A model generated the notes under the pieces. It was not told the DNA's origin. It worked only from the letters and a program-made list of their open reading frames with translations, and did not search any database. A program made the position numbers and the translations under genes. A DNA stretch of 34,090 bases. It comes from an uncultured Campylobacter sp. GTDB lineage: Bacteria; Campylobacterota; Campylobacteria; Campylobacterales; Campylobacteraceae. Below, piece by piece: positions 7,577-16,748 of the stretch. How positions within the stretch are numbered: position 1 is the first letter of the stretch; each line of letters starts with the position of its first letter. The stretch spans positions 1-34,090 of the forward strand of contig NZ_CALIIS010000132.1 in NCBI RefSeq assembly GCF_938017705.1. The letters run 5' to 3'.

Positions 7577-9212
7577 GGCGCGCCTCAAGCCATAAAATGA
7601 AATTTTCTACCAAATGAAACGAGCCAAAAACCAAATACTCCTCGTCCGCTCTAAGCTCGCCGCGAAACGGCGAATGCGGAATTTTAAGCGCGTCAAGCGC
7701 ACGGGTTATCGCCTCTGCCGCCATTTCGCGATCCGCAACCTCGTAGTTAAAGATCTCCACGCGCTCTACCACGGGCGCTAAAGTCCGCAGCACAGCAGCT
7801 ACGTCCTTATCGGCAAAGGCGTTGTAAATCAGCACGATCTTTCTGCCCCTGTAGATTTCGGTAATTTCACGGGCGACTTGCTGCGCCGCAAGCTCGTTGT
7901 GTCCGACATCCACGCATAAATTTGGCGCCAAAACTTCCATCCTGCCGCGTAAATTTAGAGGCGGCAGCTGTGAAATTTCAAATTTCAAATTTAAAAATTT
8001 CATCGCGGCAAGCGCTAGGGCTAAATTTGAAATTTGAAATTTAGGCAGATTATTGTGCGCGCAAAACTCCGCGATCTGCGCTTGCTCGCTCTTGCTTAAA
8101 AGCTCTGTTGCAAACCTCAAATGAGTTCCTTTTTGCTCTGCGATCTGCTGCGCGATACGAAGCGGAACCTCGCTCATCTCGTCGCTTAAAATCGCTTCCT
8201 TATCCATCGTAATGAGCTTAGTGTGGGCGATCTGCTCTAGATTTTGTCCTAGCATGCCCAAATGATCGGTGCCGATCGGTGTAAAAAGCGACAGCGTGCG
8301 CCCGAAGCTCGACGTAGCGTCAAACTCGCCGCCCATCCCAGCCTCGATCACGCAGTAATCGCAATCTTTAAAGATCACTGCCGCCGCAAGCGTGAGATAC
8401 TCGAAATACGACAAGCTATCTTTAAACTCCGCAGGCAAGCTCTCTTGCAAAAACTCATGCGCGAAATCAAGCTCCTCATCCGTAGCATCGCGCCCTAGCG
8501 AAATGGGAGGCGAGCTTTGAGTGGATTTAAAATTTGATCTTAGCGGAGATTTGAAATTTTGCTCTGGCGAGAATTTTAAATTTTGCTCAGACGGCGATTT
8601 GAGATCTTGCGAATTCCATAAATTTTGTGTAGAAGCAGAATTTTGCGTATCTATGGAATTTTGCGCGATGAAATTATGCTTGCTACAAAAATTTTGCGTG
8701 GTATAAACGGAGTTTTGCAGGGCGGAATTCTGCTCACCATGCGAATTTTGCATGGTGATAAAATTCTGCGTGGTGGAATTTTGCAAATTAGAAATATAAA
8801 TTTGAGAGGCGGAATTTTCTCCGCTCGCAAAATTTTGCATCTTTATGGAATTTTGTTTTTCCGTAAAATTTGACGCCGAAGCGGAATTTTGCTCGTTTTT
8901 AAAATTTGAAGCGTCGGAATTCAACGCAAAAACGGGGTTTTGCGCGATCCGTCCGCCCAGATAGATGCGCTCGTTGAGCCTAAAAACGTGCGGGCTAGTG
9001 TAGTGCCCGACGCTAAAGCCCGCTGCGGCGATCGCGTTAGCCAAAAACCGCCCGGTGCTACCCTTGCCGTTGGTGCCGATGATCTGAATGACATTTCTGA
9101 GCGGAATTTTATCTTTAATGGCAGCATATGCCCGTGGGAAGCGCTCATAGTCGATTTTTTTGTAATAAATCGGGCGATTTTGCAAAAATTCTTTAATGCT
9201 GCGCCCGCTCAA
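7569..9212 (-). CDS. folC: Bifunctional folylpolyglutamate/dihydrofolate synthase, with large insertion
   Basis: Cytoplasmic Mur-ligase-type enzyme that adds glutamate to dihydropteroate and folates. I choose TTG 9212 because AGGGG lies eight bases upstream and the protein then begins near the conserved KEFLQNRPIYYKKIDY block; an ATG at 9272 would overlap lptE by 80 bp. Motifs are the P-loop IIGTNGKGSTG (44-54), YTSPHVFRLNERIY (71-84), EAGMGGEFDATSSF and VDVGHNELAA. Between GGRIA and DEELDFAHEFLQ, residues 97-235 form an Asn/Gln/Ser/Phe-rich tract of irregular QNS/QNF units that the ordinary enzyme lacks. Both sides of it stay in frame and conserved, so the enzyme is probably functional with an exposed disordered loop. 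It overlaps lptE by 20 bp and the M23 gene by 8 bp. Confidence 0.92.
   Translation of the reverse strand: MSGRSIKEFLQNRPIYYKKIDYERFPRAYAAIKDKIPLRNVIQIIGTNGKGSTGRFLANAIAAAGFSVGHYTSPHVFRLNERIYLGGRIAQNPVFALNSDASNFKNEQNSASASNFTEKQNSIKMQNFASGENSASQIYISNLQNSTTQNFITMQNSHGEQNSALQNSVYTTQNFCSKHNFIAQNSIDTQNSASTQNLWNSQDLKSPSEQNLKFSPEQNFKSPLRSNFKSTQSSPPISLGRDATDEELDFAHEFLQESLPAEFKDSLSYFEYLTLAAAVIFKDCDYCVIEAGMGGEFDATSSFGRTLSLFTPIGTDHLGMLGQNLEQIAHTKLITMDKEAILSDEMSEVPLRIAQQIAEQKGTHLRFATELLSKSEQAQIAEFCAHNNLPKFQISNLALALAAMKFLNLKFEISQLPPLNLRGRMEVLAPNLCVDVGHNELAAQQVAREITEIYRGRKIVLIYNAFADKDVAAVLRTLAPVVERVEIFNYEVADREMAAEAITRALDALKIPHSPFRGELRADEEYLVFGSFHLVENFILWLEARRG
8508..8924 (-). repeat. RAATTY-rich repeat tract inside folC
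   Basis: About 417 bp of irregular tandem-like units with core GAATTTTGC on the plus strand (GCAAAATTC on the coding strand). Units often recur every 15-21 bp and always keep the reading frame, giving QNS or QNF. By eye I count about 21 copies of RAATTY (AAATTT, GAATTT, AAATTC, GAATTC), roughly one per 20 bp. Unit lengths vary and the intervening bases differ, so this is degenerate expansion rather than an exact tandem repeat. Confidence 0.8.
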
Positions 9213-9732
9213 GTCTGAATCCCCTAATCGCAAGCGCCGAAATAAACTCGTCAAACGCCTGCGTGGAGGCATTTTCGATCGCCTTATAGCGGTCCTTATC
9301 GCTAATGATCGAGCTCGTATCGTAGCTATTTTTGACTAGGCGGCTAACTTTAAAATCGTAATCGCCCACGCAATCCTTGCTGAAAACCTCGCCGTTTTTA
9401 AGCTTGGTGCTGAAATTTACGATGAGATTTGCGCGGTAGCTAGTGACATAGCCGAACTGATCGTATGAAAGCTCGCTAAAGCTTAAGCTTTTTATGCTCG
9501 CTACTACGATCGTCTGCGCCGAGTTTTTATCCGAAAGGCTCATCCCTAGGCGCTGGACTATACCCTGTCTGATCGCATCTTTGATAGCGACGGTGTTTTG
9601 CGGATCGGTCTTGCTCATCATCACATCCACAAATACGCTTCCGCTCATCGTCTCTTTCGCGATCCTTGAAACGGGCTTGTAGCCGCAGCCGATTAAAAAA
9701 ATCAAACAAAAAACGGTCAAAGCTTTTCTCAT
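9193..9732 (-). CDS. lptE: LPS-assembly lipoprotein LptE family
   Basis: Outer-membrane lipoprotein of 179 residues, expected to plug and support LptD in delivering lipopolysaccharide to the surface. It has a signal peptide with lipobox LIGC (C16), followed by GYKP, the typical LptE start. The remainder is a small alpha/beta domain containing MSKTDPQNTVAIKDAIRQG. Its position between leuS and folC matches HP1546 and the equivalent C. jejuni gene. ATG 9732 has AGG at close spacing, and the gene begins 6 bp after leuS. Sequence identity in this family is low, so the assignment leans on the lipobox, the GCGYKP start and synteny. Confidence 0.82.
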   Translation of the reverse strand: MRKALTVFCLIFLIGCGYKPVSRIAKETMSGSVFVDVMMSKTDPQNTVAIKDAIRQGIVQRLGMSLSDKNSAQTIVVASIKSLSFSELSYDQFGYVTSYRANLIVNFSTKLKNGEVFSKDCVGDYDFKVSRLVKNSYDTSSIISDKDRYKAIENASTQAFDEFISALAIRGFRLERAQH

Positions 9733-9738
9733 CTTCGC

Positions 9739-12186
9739 CTACTTTATCACCAAATTTACGAGCTTGTTTTTGACATAAATTTCTTTTACGATACTCTTGC
9801 CTTCTAGCCATTTGGCGCAGTTTTGTTTCGCAAGGCTTAAAATTTTGCCCTCGCTTAGACTCGCGCTCGCCTCAAACTCGGCACGCTTTTTGCCGTTAAT
9901 CGTGACGGCAAGCTTGATCGTATCGCTTTCAAATACCTCTTCGCAAACTCGCAGCTCGCCGAAATTACGCCTCTTAAACAGCTTCTCGCTAAGCTCGGCG
10001 CAGATGTGCGGCACAATAGGCTCGAGCAGGTTTAAAATCACAAAGTAACCCTCAGTAAATACGTCTTTGTTGCTCTGCGCATTTAGCGCATTTAGCGCCT
10101 CCATACACGCGGCGATTAGGGTATTAAAAGCAAAACTGCTCTCATAAACCTGCTGTGATTTCTTAAGCGCCTCGTAAACTTTGAGGCGGGCGTATTTTTC
10201 CTCTTTATTTAAAGCGGTGTGGTCGATCTGCGGAATTTTATCCGTAGCGTAGGCATTTTCGGCGCGATCGTAGAGGCGATTTAAAAATTTATACGCACCC
10301 TCTACCGCGCTGTCGTTCCACTCAAGCTCCTTTTGAGGAGGCGCGGCAAAAAGTATAAAAAGTCTCGCCGTATCGGCGCCATAGGTCTCGATAATATCAT
10401 CAGGATCGACGGTGTTTCCTTTGCTTTTACTCATCTTCGCGCCGTCTTTTAGCACCATGCCCTGGGTTAGCAGCCGCTCAAACGGCTCGCTATCGCGCAG
10501 ATAGCCTATGTCGCGAAGAGCCTTTTGGAAAAATCTCGCGTATAAAAGGTGCAAAATCGCGTGCTCGATGCCGCCGATATACTGATCGACGTTCATCCAG
10601 TAGTTCACGCTTTGTTCGTCAAACGCCCGCTGCTGCCACGTCCGCTCGTCGCTTGCGTAGCGCGCGAAATACCACGAGCTTTCAAAAAATGTATCGAGCG
10701 TGTCGGTCTCGCGCACCGCGCTGTCGCCGCATTTAGGGCATTTGCAAAACTTCCAGCTAGGATGCGCGTCGAGCGGATTACCCTTGCCGGTGATCTTAAT
10801 ATCCTGCGGAAGCTCTACGGGCAGATTTGAAATTTCTTCGCTTACAAGCCCGCATTTTGGGCAGTGGATCATCGGGATCGGCGCGCCCCAGTAGCGCTGG
10901 CGGCTCACTCCCCAATCGCGCAGTTTAAAATTTACCACGCGGCGTCCGAGCCCTAGCTCCTCAAATTTTGAGATAACGGCGCTTTTTGCTTTTTCGCTAT
11001 CCATGCCGCTAAATTCCGCGGAATTTACCAAAACTCCGCTCTCTACGTAGGCTTTGCCGGCATCGTAATCGCCGCTTTTAGGAGCAATACTTTGAATGAT
11101 CGGCAGGTTAAATTTCTTTGCAAACTCAAAGTCCCTCTCATCGTGCGCAGGCACAGCCATAACCGCGCCGCCGCCGTATTCTGCCAGGACGAAATTTGCA
11201 GTCCAAACGGGGATTTTTCTGCCGCTTAGCGGATGAAGCACGCTGATTCCGAGGCTCACGCCGTCTTTATCGCTTGCTTGGCGCTCACGCGGGCTTTGAT
11301 TTAAAATTTCTCTCACCTTCGTTGCAGCTTCCGCGCCAAGTAAATTATTATCCAAAAGTCTCTTTACGACCTCATGCTCCGGCGCAAGCGCCGCGTAGCT
11401 CATGCCGTAAATCGTATCCGGTCGCGTAGTAAAAACCTTAAAGCCCTCGATGCCGCCAAGTTTGGCACTACTTTGCTCGTCAAATTTAAAGCTAAATTCC
11501 AAACCTTCGCTGCGCCCGATCCAGTTTTCCTGCATCGTAAGCACCTGAGCGGGCCACTTGCCCTCAAGCTGCTTTAGGCAATCCAAAAGCTCCTGCGCAT
11601 AAGCGGTGATTTTTAGATAATATCCCGGCATCTGCTTTTGCACGACCTCGTTGCCGCAGCGCCAACACCTGCCCTCCTCGACCTGCTCGTTGGCAAGCAC
11701 CGTCTGATCGTGCTCGCACCAATTTACCACGGCGCTTTTTCTATAGATAAGCCCTTTTTCAAAAAGTTTGATGAAAAATTCCTGCTCCCAGCGCGTATAA
11801 AGCGGATCGGAGGTAGCGAGCATGCGACGAGCCGAAAAGCTAAAGCCCAGGCGGTGTAGCTCGTTTTTCATATAATCGATATTTTCGTAGGTCCAAGTTT
11901 TAGGGTGAATGCCGTGTTTGATCGCCGCATTTTCCGCGGGCATGCCGAAGCTGTCAAAACCGATCGGCTGAAGCACGTTGTATCCGCGCAGCCTGTAGTA
12001 TCGGCTCAAAGCGTCGCCGATGCTGTAGTTTCGCACGTGCCCCATATGGATGCGACCGCTTGGGTAAGGAAACATCGAAAGGATATATTTTTTAGGTAGG
12101 CTATAATCGTCCTTAGGCTCGAAAACTCCCTCTTCATCCCAAATTTTCTGCCATTTAAGCTCAATACTTTTACTATCGTAAGGCAT
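9739..12186 (-). CDS. leuS: Leucyl-tRNA synthetase
   Basis: Class I aminoacyl-tRNA synthetase charging tRNA-Leu, 815 residues, a usual length. HMGH (47-50) is the HIGH signature; Cys residues at C157, C174 and C177 belong to a zinc-binding-like insert; TTRPDTIYG (253-261) begins the CP1 editing core, with AVPAHDERDFEFA (344-356); KMSKS is at 584-588, followed by the anticodon-binding domain and a C-terminal module. A second cysteine set, CPKCG (442-446) and CKCPKCG (481-487), resembles a zinc ribbon. AGGAG is well placed before ATG 12186. It lies 9 bp downstream of the DUF6394 gene. Confidence 0.98.
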   Translation of the reverse strand: MPYDSKSIELKWQKIWDEEGVFEPKDDYSLPKKYILSMFPYPSGRIHMGHVRNYSIGDALSRYYRLRGYNVLQPIGFDSFGMPAENAAIKHGIHPKTWTYENIDYMKNELHRLGFSFSARRMLATSDPLYTRWEQEFFIKLFEKGLIYRKSAVVNWCEHDQTVLANEQVEEGRCWRCGNEVVQKQMPGYYLKITAYAQELLDCLKQLEGKWPAQVLTMQENWIGRSEGLEFSFKFDEQSSAKLGGIEGFKVFTTRPDTIYGMSYAALAPEHEVVKRLLDNNLLGAEAATKVREILNQSPRERQASDKDGVSLGISVLHPLSGRKIPVWTANFVLAEYGGGAVMAVPAHDERDFEFAKKFNLPIIQSIAPKSGDYDAGKAYVESGVLVNSAEFSGMDSEKAKSAVISKFEELGLGRRVVNFKLRDWGVSRQRYWGAPIPMIHCPKCGLVSEEISNLPVELPQDIKITGKGNPLDAHPSWKFCKCPKCGDSAVRETDTLDTFFESSWYFARYASDERTWQQRAFDEQSVNYWMNVDQYIGGIEHAILHLLYARFFQKALRDIGYLRDSEPFERLLTQGMVLKDGAKMSKSKGNTVDPDDIIETYGADTARLFILFAAPPQKELEWNDSAVEGAYKFLNRLYDRAENAYATDKIPQIDHTALNKEEKYARLKVYEALKKSQQVYESSFAFNTLIAACMEALNALNAQSNKDVFTEGYFVILNLLEPIVPHICAELSEKLFKRRNFGELRVCEEVFESDTIKLAVTINGKKRAEFEASASLSEGKILSLAKQNCAKWLEGKSIVKEIYVKNKLVNLVIK

Positions 12187-12195
12187 TTTGCGCTC

Positions 12196-12537
12196 CTAGA
12201 ATTCGTCTTTAGTTTTTGCCGATTCGATCGCTATTAAAATTAGCGAGAAAAAGTTTGCAAGTAGCGCGCCGATCGCAAGCGAGGTCACGATCGATAGATC
12301 TCCCGGCGCTACTACAATCAAAACGAACGCCGGTATGAGATGCAGATCTGCTACGAGCGAGCTTGCAAAAAGCTCGGCTGCTAGCATATTTCGCACGCCT
12401 ACCTTCAAAAGCGTCGAGACTGCATTCACGCTGGTTGCTATGAAAAGTAAAATTTCATTCTTCTCATACAAAAACCCGCCTATCGTAGTCATACTCATCA
12501 GCGCAAAAAATATGTAAATTACCCTTCCCCAGTTCAT
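12196..12537 (-). CDS. DUF6394-like small membrane protein
   Basis: A 113-residue inner-membrane protein with three to four hydrophobic segments, beginning MNWGRVIYIFFALMSMTT and containing LLKVGVRNMLAAELFASSLV and VADLHLIPAF. The same small gene sits between secF and leuS in Campylobacter and in H. pylori (HP1548). I believe this is the family called DUF6394; its function is unknown. The polar residues in the central ADLHLIPAF stretch may be functionally important, which is inference. Co-transcription with secDF suggests a membrane role but does not prove a link to export. Confidence 0.75.
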   Translation of the reverse strand: MNWGRVIYIFFALMSMTTIGGFLYEKNEILLFIATSVNAVSTLLKVGVRNMLAAELFASSLVADLHLIPAFVLIVVAPGDLSIVTSLAIGALLANFFSLILIAIESAKTKDEF

Positions 12538-12546
12538 CTTTCATCC

Positions 12547-13515
12547 TTACACCGTGCCTTTTTCATACATGGCGCGATTCTTTTCTTTCTCTTTGATACG
12601 GCGCTGTTTTTCAGCTAAAAACGCGCGGTACTTTTCAACGTTAAATTTAAACAAAATCAGCATCGGAGCAGCTACGAATACGGAGCTGAAAGTTCCTGCT
12701 ATGACGCCCACTAACATCACGAAGCTAAAGCCGTGGATCATCTCTCCGCCCCAGACGAATAAAATCACGATGACGATGAGAGTCGTAAGCGAAGTAAGCA
12801 ACGTGCGCGATAGCGTATGAGAGATCGATTCGTTTATAACCTCATCAAGCTTAATCGATTTACTATCTTTTACACCTTCTCGAATTCTATCGAAAACAAC
12901 GATGGTGTCGTTTAGCGAGTAGCCCATTATGGTTAGTAGTGCAGCTAGAATTTCAAGGTTGAAATCCACGCCGGCTAAAATCATCGCGCCTACGGCAACT
13001 ACGACGTCGTGCAGATCCGATAGTACGGCTGCAATCGCAAATCTCCACTCAAACCGCAGGGTGATATAAACCAAAATGAGCGCAAACGACACGCATACCG
13101 CTAAAATTCCGTTTGTGCGAAGCTCCTCGCCGACTTTAGGTCCTACGATATCGACTTTGCGAATGTCGAAGTTTCCGCTGCCTTGCAAAATTTTTTGCGC
13201 CGCTAAGGCGGGATTATCGCCCAGTTCACTCGCAGCGCCTGAATATCTAATCGTAACTTCCTGATCACTACCGAATTCCGTAACGTTGATATTGCCTAAA
13301 TTTGCCGCCTCGAAGCGCTTTCTGATCTCATCAAGCGGTGCTTTAGCGTCGTATTTAACCTGAATGAGTGTACCGCCGCTAAAATCGATGCCGTAATTAA
13401 CGCCTTTAATGAAAAATAGCGCAATAGAGCCTATTATCAAAACAGCAGAAAGCGCAAAGGTAAAATATCTAAATTTCATAAAATCATAAATTTTGCCCTT
13501 ATCGAACACTTGCAT
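12547..13515 (-). CDS. secF: Protein translocase subunit SecF
   Basis: Inner-membrane RND-type partner of SecD that uses the proton gradient to help pull exported proteins through SecYEG. The 322 residues have a first helix (about 17-35), the family motif GIDFSGGTLIQVKY, a periplasmic domain and a cluster of five helices containing LSDLHDVVVAVGAM and the GYSLNDTIVVFDRIRE signature. The gene overlaps secD by 17 bp, so the two are made together. Length and motif order are normal. Confidence 0.97.
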   Translation of the reverse strand: MQVFDKGKIYDFMKFRYFTFALSAVLIIGSIALFFIKGVNYGIDFSGGTLIQVKYDAKAPLDEIRKRFEAANLGNINVTEFGSDQEVTIRYSGAASELGDNPALAAQKILQGSGNFDIRKVDIVGPKVGEELRTNGILAVCVSFALILVYITLRFEWRFAIAAVLSDLHDVVVAVGAMILAGVDFNLEILAALLTIMGYSLNDTIVVFDRIREGVKDSKSIKLDEVINESISHTLSRTLLTSLTTLIVIVILFVWGGEMIHGFSFVMLVGVIAGTFSSVFVAAPMLILFKFNVEKYRAFLAEKQRRIKEKEKNRAMYEKGTV

Positions 13516-15103
13516 TTGCGCCTCCTCTTACTTTATAACCGAGCCAAAGCGCGGTATTTTTGCTCTTTTCCATCTTATCCATTACTAACTCAAACATTCC
13601 GTGAGTGCCTAAAATAGCTGTTATCATCGACGCTACGATACCGATGCTCATCGTAACGGCAAAGCCCTTCACTGGACCCGTGCCGTAAGCATAAAGCGCA
13701 GCAGAAGTAATTAGCGTAGTGATATTTGAATCCACGATCGCGCTCATCGCATTTTCATAGCCTTTATTTATACTTTGGCGGATTGAAACTCCCGTCCTTA
13801 GCACCTCTCTAACGCGCTCGTTAATGATGACGTTCGCATCTACCGCCATTCCGATAGTTAGCACGATTCCAGCCATTCCAGGAAGCGTTAACGTTGCACC
13901 AAAAAGCGCCATACAAGCGATCAAAAACAAGATATTGACCACAAGTGCGATGTCGGCAAAAAGTCCCGCTACGCCGTAGTATAAAATCATAAAGATCAAA
14001 ATCGCAACCGCTGCAAGACTAAGCGCCGCCATACTTTTATCGATGCTATCTTGTCCTAGGCTAGGGCCGATGCTGCGCGTTTCGGATACTTTAACAGGAG
14101 CCAAAAGCGCACCGCTTCTAAGCGCAATCGCTACGTCGTGCGCCTCCTCGACGCTAAATCCACCACTGATCTGACCGCTGCCGCCGCCGATACGCTCGTT
14201 AATGCGCGGTGCGGAGTAAACCTTGCCGTCAAGTACGATCGCAAGGCGCTTACCGACATTTTTGCCAGTAAAATCGCCAAAAATTTGAGCACCTTGAGAG
14301 TTCAGTGTAAAATTTATGATCGGCTGGTTGGTGTGCTGATCGAAGGCAACCTTCGCATCAACTAGCATCGCGCCGTCCAGCACCGGAATTTCGTTTATGA
14401 GATACTTGTAATTCGGATTTTTAACGTCTGGATAGATCACGTCGCCGTAAGCTCTGGCATCCGCTGCGCTAATAGTCTGCGCGCGGTCTTGGCGCACGTC
14501 GTCCACCGCCATAAGCTGCAAGTGGGCCGCTTTGGCGATCAGATCCTTGGCGCGCTGCTCATCCGCTGCACTTTTGACGCCCGGAAGCTCAACCAAAATA
14601 TAACTCTCGCCCTGCTTTGCTACCGTCGGCTCCGCAAGTCCGAATTGGTCCAAGCGGTTTCGGATAGTTTCTACGGCCTGTTCAATCGCGTATTTTTTAG
14701 TCGCTTCGACCTCCTCAGGTGTTAGTGTGACGCGGTATTTTTCGCCAGATTTTTGAATGTCTAATCCGCTTGCGGCGTTATGCAGAATCGCATCAAATTT
14801 AGAAGCCTCGTCCGCGTCTAAAATTTCAAACTCGAACGAATCGCCTTCCAATTTTAGCCCGTCCATCAGCAGATCGTCGCGCTTGGCGGCGTAATTGACG
14901 CTCGCGGCGATCGATTTGATCTTTGAAACGACCGCCTCGTCGCTTTGAACTTCCAAAAGCATATGCAGGCCGCCTTGCAGATCCAAACCCAAGTTTATCT
15001 TGCTTCCCTTTTCGGTCTGAAAGATCGAAGGCGCGGCAAAAATCGCCGAAAAAATAACCGCAGCCAAAAAGATCAGTAGGCGGTATGAAATTTTACTGCT
15101 CAT
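13499..15103 (-). CDS. secD: Protein translocase subunit SecD
   Basis: Partner of SecF with a large periplasmic head. The 534 residues show an N-terminal helix (about 7-25), NLGLDLQGGLHML right after it, the P1 head domains containing LDQFGLAEPTVAKQGE and IVLDGKVYSAPRINERIGGG, then five further helices with GMAVDANVIINERVREVL, the proton-relay region. It overlaps yajC by 11 bp and secF by 17 bp. It lacks the tandem second head seen in some SecDF fusions, and nothing is missing. Confidence 0.98.
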   Translation of the reverse strand: MSSKISYRLLIFLAAVIFSAIFAAPSIFQTEKGSKINLGLDLQGGLHMLLEVQSDEAVVSKIKSIAASVNYAAKRDDLLMDGLKLEGDSFEFEILDADEASKFDAILHNAASGLDIQKSGEKYRVTLTPEEVEATKKYAIEQAVETIRNRLDQFGLAEPTVAKQGESYILVELPGVKSAADEQRAKDLIAKAAHLQLMAVDDVRQDRAQTISAADARAYGDVIYPDVKNPNYKYLINEIPVLDGAMLVDAKVAFDQHTNQPIINFTLNSQGAQIFGDFTGKNVGKRLAIVLDGKVYSAPRINERIGGGSGQISGGFSVEEAHDVAIALRSGALLAPVKVSETRSIGPSLGQDSIDKSMAALSLAAVAILIFMILYYGVAGLFADIALVVNILFLIACMALFGATLTLPGMAGIVLTIGMAVDANVIINERVREVLRTGVSIRQSINKGYENAMSAIVDSNITTLITSAALYAYGTGPVKGFAVTMSIGIVASMITAILGTHGMFELVMDKMEKSKNTALWLGYKVRGGANASVR

Positions 15104-15365
15104 CTAATTTTCTTGCCACAAATTGTTTATCTAGCTCGACCATGACCTCATCGTTAAGCTTAACTGTGATAAAATCATTGTTTGTTTTCACGACCGTGCA
15201 TTTTATGCCACCGCTAGTTATGATCTTATCGCCTTTGCCGAGCGCATCGACCATCGCTTTATGATCCTTGGCCTGCTTTTGCTGCGGTCTGATAATCAAA
15301 AAATACATAATCGCAAAGATTACGACTATAGGCAGGATTGATGCAAAGAAGTTTCCTTGTTCCAT
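15093..15365 (-). CDS. yajC: Preprotein translocase subunit YajC
   Basis: A 90-residue single-span inner-membrane protein that associates with SecDF. The N-terminal helix FFASILPIVVIFAIMYFLI is followed at once by the family signature RPQQKQAKDHKAM and then a small beta domain (GDKIITSGGIKCTVVKTNND). It is the first gene of the minus-strand cluster. Its first 28 bp overlap the start of lnt on the other strand, so its promoter must lie within the lnt coding region, beyond 15365. Confidence 0.97.
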   Translation of the reverse strand: MEQGNFFASILPIVVIFAIMYFLIIRPQQKQAKDHKAMVDALGKGDKIITSGGIKCTVVKTNNDFITVKLNDEVMVELDKQFVARKLDEQ

Positions 15366-16684
15366 GTGTTTCCTTCATTAGAAATTTAAAAAGTAGCTAT
15401 TTTACATTAAGTTACATAAATAAAGGCTTTGTTCTTGCGCTTGCGCTTTCAAATTTTATTTTCGTAGAAATTTTAAGCTCTAAATTTAACGGTTTAGTCG
15501 CCCTGGCGGCGGAATTTTTCTCGCCTCTAATTGCGATAGCAGCACTTTTTTATCTGCTAAAAGCAAGCAAGGCAGAGTGGTTTTGGTGCGGATTTTTTAT
15601 CGGCGCGCTGTGGATGCACTGGATCAGCTTCAGCCTGATCTATTTTAATCTCGCGTTTTTGATCCCGCTTGAAATTCTTGGAATTTGTCTCGTTTATGCC
15701 TTTATTTTCCGCATCTTTGCGATCTTTGACGCGCCGGTTTTGCGAGCTGCGTGCCTTTTGATTCTAAAATTTATCCACCCTTTCGGCTTTGATTGGTTAA
15801 ATTTTGAACTGCTGCTAAGTCATGGAATTTTTAGAGCCGATCTTAGCGCGCTGGCTCTGATTTTAGCGGGGCTTTGCGCAGTTTTGTATCTGCGCGGGCG
15901 CGGTATTGCGACTAAGCTTAATGCCGCGATCTTCGCGGCATTTTTGATCTGCGCGCTGCAATTTAGCCAAAAAGAGCCCGAGCCGCTGCCGATTAAAATT
16001 TCACTCGCAAACACCGATATTTCGCAGTATGACATCTGGGCAAAGGATAAAATTTTATCCGCTGCGTTGGCAAATTTAGCTCGGATTGATGATGCGATCG
16101 CAGCGGGACAAGACGCGATAATTTTGCCCGAGAGCGCCTTTGCGATGCCGTTAAATTTAGAAAACGCGCTAGTTGAAGCCTTAAAGGAAAAATCGCGGCA
16201 GATTACTATCGTAGCGGGTGCGGAAGCGTATGAGAACGGGAAATTTTACAACAGCGCCTATCTTTTTGCAAACGGGGAAATGAAGCGCTTCGATAAGCAT
16301 ATTTTGGTGCCGTTTGGCGAAATGGTGCCGCTGCCTGAATTTGCGCGAAATTTCATAAACCGCGTGTTGTTAGGCGGCGCGACCGATTTTTCGACCGCTA
16401 GCGGTTTTAGCGACTACGAGCTTGGCGGCAAGAGCGTAAGAAGCGCGGTTTGCTACGAGGCTACGCGCGCGGAGCTTTACGAGGGCTCGCCCAAATACGT
16501 CGTAGCGATCAGCAATAACGGCTGGTTTGTGCCGAGCTACGAGCCCTATTTGCAGCGCCTCATAATCCGCTACTACGCGAGCTTACACGGTACATTGATC
16601 TATCACGCCGTAAACGGCAGCGCTAGCGAGATAATCGCTCCGAAAAAGATCTGGATAAACCGTCTTAAAGATCATCTAAAATAG
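15338..16684 (+). CDS. lnt: Apolipoprotein N-acyltransferase Lnt
   Basis: Inner-membrane enzyme that adds the third acyl chain to lipoproteins. The 448 residues comprise several helices (about 30-210) and a periplasmic nitrilase-type domain. The Glu-Lys-Cys triad is E265 in ILPESAFAMP, K320 in RFDKHILVPFGE and C372 in SAVCYEATR; SNNGWFVPS follows. It is shorter than E. coli Lnt (about 512), as in other Campylobacter. I found no in-frame ATG, GTG or TTG between the codons at 15338/15341 and the first membrane helix, so the start overlaps yajC head to head by 28 bp. Substrates encoded in this window include LptE and the FlpA-like lipoprotein. Confidence 0.93.
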   Translation: MMQRSFLVPCVSFIRNLKSSYFTLSYINKGFVLALALSNFIFVEILSSKFNGLVALAAEFFSPLIAIAALFYLLKASKAEWFWCGFFIGALWMHWISFSLIYFNLAFLIPLEILGICLVYAFIFRIFAIFDAPVLRAACLLILKFIHPFGFDWLNFELLLSHGIFRADLSALALILAGLCAVLYLRGRGIATKLNAAIFAAFLICALQFSQKEPEPLPIKISLANTDISQYDIWAKDKILSAALANLARIDDAIAAGQDAIILPESAFAMPLNLENALVEALKEKSRQITIVAGAEAYENGKFYNSAYLFANGEMKRFDKHILVPFGEMVPLPEFARNFINRVLLGGATDFSTASGFSDYELGGKSVRSAVCYEATRAELYEGSPKYVVAISNNGWFVPSYEPYLQRLIIRYYASLHGTLIYHAVNGSASEIIAPKKIWINRLKDHLK

Positions 16685-16748
16685 CCTAAAAAGTTATTTT
16701 TAAACGACTTTTGGATAATATTTTAAAATTTTATTAGGAGCTAAATTT
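16685..16748 (+). promoter_or_regulatory. lnt-pyrH spacer with possible promoter and strong RBS
   Basis: This 64-bp AT-rich gap contains TTGGATAATATTTTAAAAT (16711-16729), which includes plausible -10-like hexamers; Campylobacter sigma-70 promoters often lack a clear -35. AGGAG at 16736-16740 is the pyrH ribosome-binding site. The promoter is a guess from composition and position only. Confidence 0.3.

Noticed and set aside
8508..8924. CRISPR-like array in folC
   Set aside because: Units are short, degenerate and irregularly spaced, and stay in a coding frame. There are no 28-36 bp exact repeats, unique spacers or cas genes.
9213..9272. ATG 9272 as folC start
   Set aside because: It would overlap lptE by 80 bp and add a basic segment not seen in the family. 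TTG 9212 has a strong AGGGG at good spacing.
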